The position numbers were made by a program, and so were the translations under genes. A stretch of DNA of 64,000 nt from an uncultured Erysipelotrichaceae bacterium (GTDB lineage Bacteria > Bacillota_I > Bacilli_A > RFN20 > CAG-826): positions 218,898 through 282,897 of the forward strand of contig OMWW01000003.1 of assembly GCA_900314865.1 (NCBI GenBank), written 5' to 3'. Positions 63,155 to 64,000 of this stretch are shown here, piece by piece (positions within the stretch are counted from its first letter, which is position 1; the number at the start of each line of letters is the position of its first letter). Below the pieces are notes generated by a model that did no database searches, was not told the origin of the DNA, and was given only the letters and a program-made list of their open reading frames with translations.

Positions 63155-64000
63155 ATGAAAAATCATGTTTACGAAAATCGCAAGTATGTTTTGGCTGGTA
63201 TAGCATTGGTGATTGTGCTGTGCTATATCATTCGTCTGGCTTTTCTGCAACTATCTGATGAGGAATATAAAAGCCGTGCTAATGACAACGCTTTTTTCAA
63301 CAATGTCATATTCCCTGCACGGGGCGTCATCTATGACCGCAATGGCGAATTGTTGGTGTTTAACCAACCTGCCTACGACATCATGGTCATCATGCGCGAG
63401 GTTAAGAACCTTGATACACTCGATTTCTGTCAGACAATCGGCATTACACAACAACAGTTTGATGAACGTATGGCGCTCATCAAGGACCGCAATAAGAATC
63501 CCGGCTATTCCACTTACACCCAACAGCTTTTCATGCCACAAATCTCTGCACAGGAATATGGTGTTTTTCAAGAAAAGCTGTTCCGCTTTCATGGTTTTTA
63601 CATTCGTGAACGCACCATACGTCGCTACGCCACCGACCATTGTGCCCATATCTTAGGAGATGTGGCAGAGGTGTCGCAAACGGAAGTGGAACGTGACGAT
63701 TATTATGACCCAGGAGATTATATTGGCAAGCAAGGTGTGGAACGCAGTTATGAAACCGAGTTGAGAGGCGTGAAAGGGGTGCAGATTCTTTTGCGTGATG
63801 CACATGGGCGCATTCAAGGGCACTACCGCAATGGTGCGCAGGATCGTAAACCAATACCAGGGAAGAACCTCACACTTTCCATTGATGCAAAATTGCAAGC
63901 CCTCGGTGAACGCTTGATGGAGGGAAAGATGGGTGCCATCGTTGCCATTGAACCTAAAACTGGTGAGATTCTATGCATGGTCAGTGCACCCAGTTACGAC
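63155..64000 (+). CDS. mrdA: penicillin-binding protein 2 (MrdA), 3' end cut by window
   Basis: 282 residues are readable, open to the end of the window. An N-terminal signal anchor (VLAGIALVIVLCYIIRLAFL) is followed by the PBP2 pedestal start FPARGVIYDRNGELLVFNQP, then GDYIGKQGVERSYETELRG and SIDAKLQALGERLMEGKMGA leading to the transpeptidase domain, whose active site lies beyond the window. It makes cell-wall crosslinks in elongation. Its presence contrasts with the lack of wall genes in the first part of the window. Confidence 0.92.
   Translation, partial: MKNHVYENRKYVLAGIALVIVLCYIIRLAFLQLSDEEYKSRANDNAFFNNVIFPARGVIYDRNGELLVFNQPAYDIMVIMREVKNLDTLDFCQTIGITQQQFDERMALIKDRNKNPGYSTYTQQLFMPQISAQEYGVFQEKLFRFHGFYIRERTIRRYATDHCAHILGDVAEVSQTEVERDDYYDPGDYIGKQGVERSYETELRGVKGVQILLRDAHGRIQGHYRNGAQDRKPIPGKNLTLSIDAKLQALGERLMEGKMGAIVAIEPKTGEILCMVSAPSYD

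Noticed and set aside
63251..63898. Minus-strand reading frames in the last kilobase
   Set aside because: They lie opposite a clear PBP2 coding frame that runs off the window end.

Overview
The window is almost entirely one low-GC bacterial chromosome segment (about positions 1 to 62,455). The last 1.5 kb belongs to a different, higher-GC Bacteroidota-like genome. The main part looks like Bacillota or Mycoplasmatota, probably an uncultured gut or rumen Mollicutes/RF39-like lineage. The evidence is AT-rich codon use, a T-box leader before valS, an L21 leader before the rplU-prp-rpmA operon, an L27 carrying the Firmicutes N-terminal extension, MutS2, RNase HIII, and TGA used as a stop (genetic code 11). 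The division cluster runs rsmH - small membrane protein - ftsA - ftsZ, with none of the mur, mraY, ftsW, ftsI or murG genes that normally separate rsmH from ftsA. This suggests a wall-less or wall-reduced cell. The species is not determined.

Layout. 1-3.5 kb: degenerate dcw cluster. 3.6-6.3 kb: a large lipoprotein with Ig-like repeats and an endonuclease I domain. 6.3-10.6 kb: ileS-lspA-rluD. 10.6-15.7 kb: convergent rnhC, then mutS2-uvrC. 15.7-18.9 kb: tRNA-Arg followed by an accessory patch (structured gene-free stretch, ORF6N/PLD-like protein, HTH-acetyltransferase fusion with operator-like palindromes, TfoX-like protein, flavodoxin). 18.9-21.8 kb: an SDR, an HTH-TrpB fusion and a Nudix hydrolase. 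21.8-26 kb: an iron/cobalamin-type ABC uptake operon with a methyltransferase and a divergent TetR regulator. 26-32 kb: glyA, hydrolase, asnA, a PTS-EIIC-like membrane protein and a flavoprotein. 32.2-35.3 kb: an amino-sugar operon led by an HTH-GlmM fusion, then a hexapeptide-repeat protein and nagB. 35.3-38 kb: protein phosphatase, lipid kinase and PlsC-type acyltransferase. 37.9-44.8 kb: ABC exporter, two uncharacterised membrane proteins, YggS, LemA and reverse rubrerythrin. 44.9-51.4 kb: rarA, TPR-like protein, tig, lon and engB. 51.4-54.2 kb: T-box and valS. 54.4-55.3 kb: a bacteriocin-like small peptide overlapping radC. 55.3-60.1 kb: rplU-prp-rpmA, obgE, nadE, a 29-residue membrane peptide, ruvA and ruvB. 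60.2 kb onward: secDF, broken at about 62,455.

Four things stand out. (1) Three unrelated enzymes (TrpB, GlmM and a Vat/CatB-type acetyltransferase) each carry an N-terminal helix-turn-helix domain. (2) Many genes have a consensus TATAAT only 6-8 bases before an ATG and no ribosome binding site, so transcription probably starts at the start codon (leaderless mRNAs). Several of these boxes sit directly on the T-tract of the upstream gene's terminator. (3) A 60-residue peptide with a double-glycine-type leader overlaps the radC start codon. (4) The abrupt secDF to mreC/mreD/mrdA junction is most simply an assembly chimera with a Prevotella-like genome. Genes on both strands are closely packed and separated by compact, often bidirectional, terminators.
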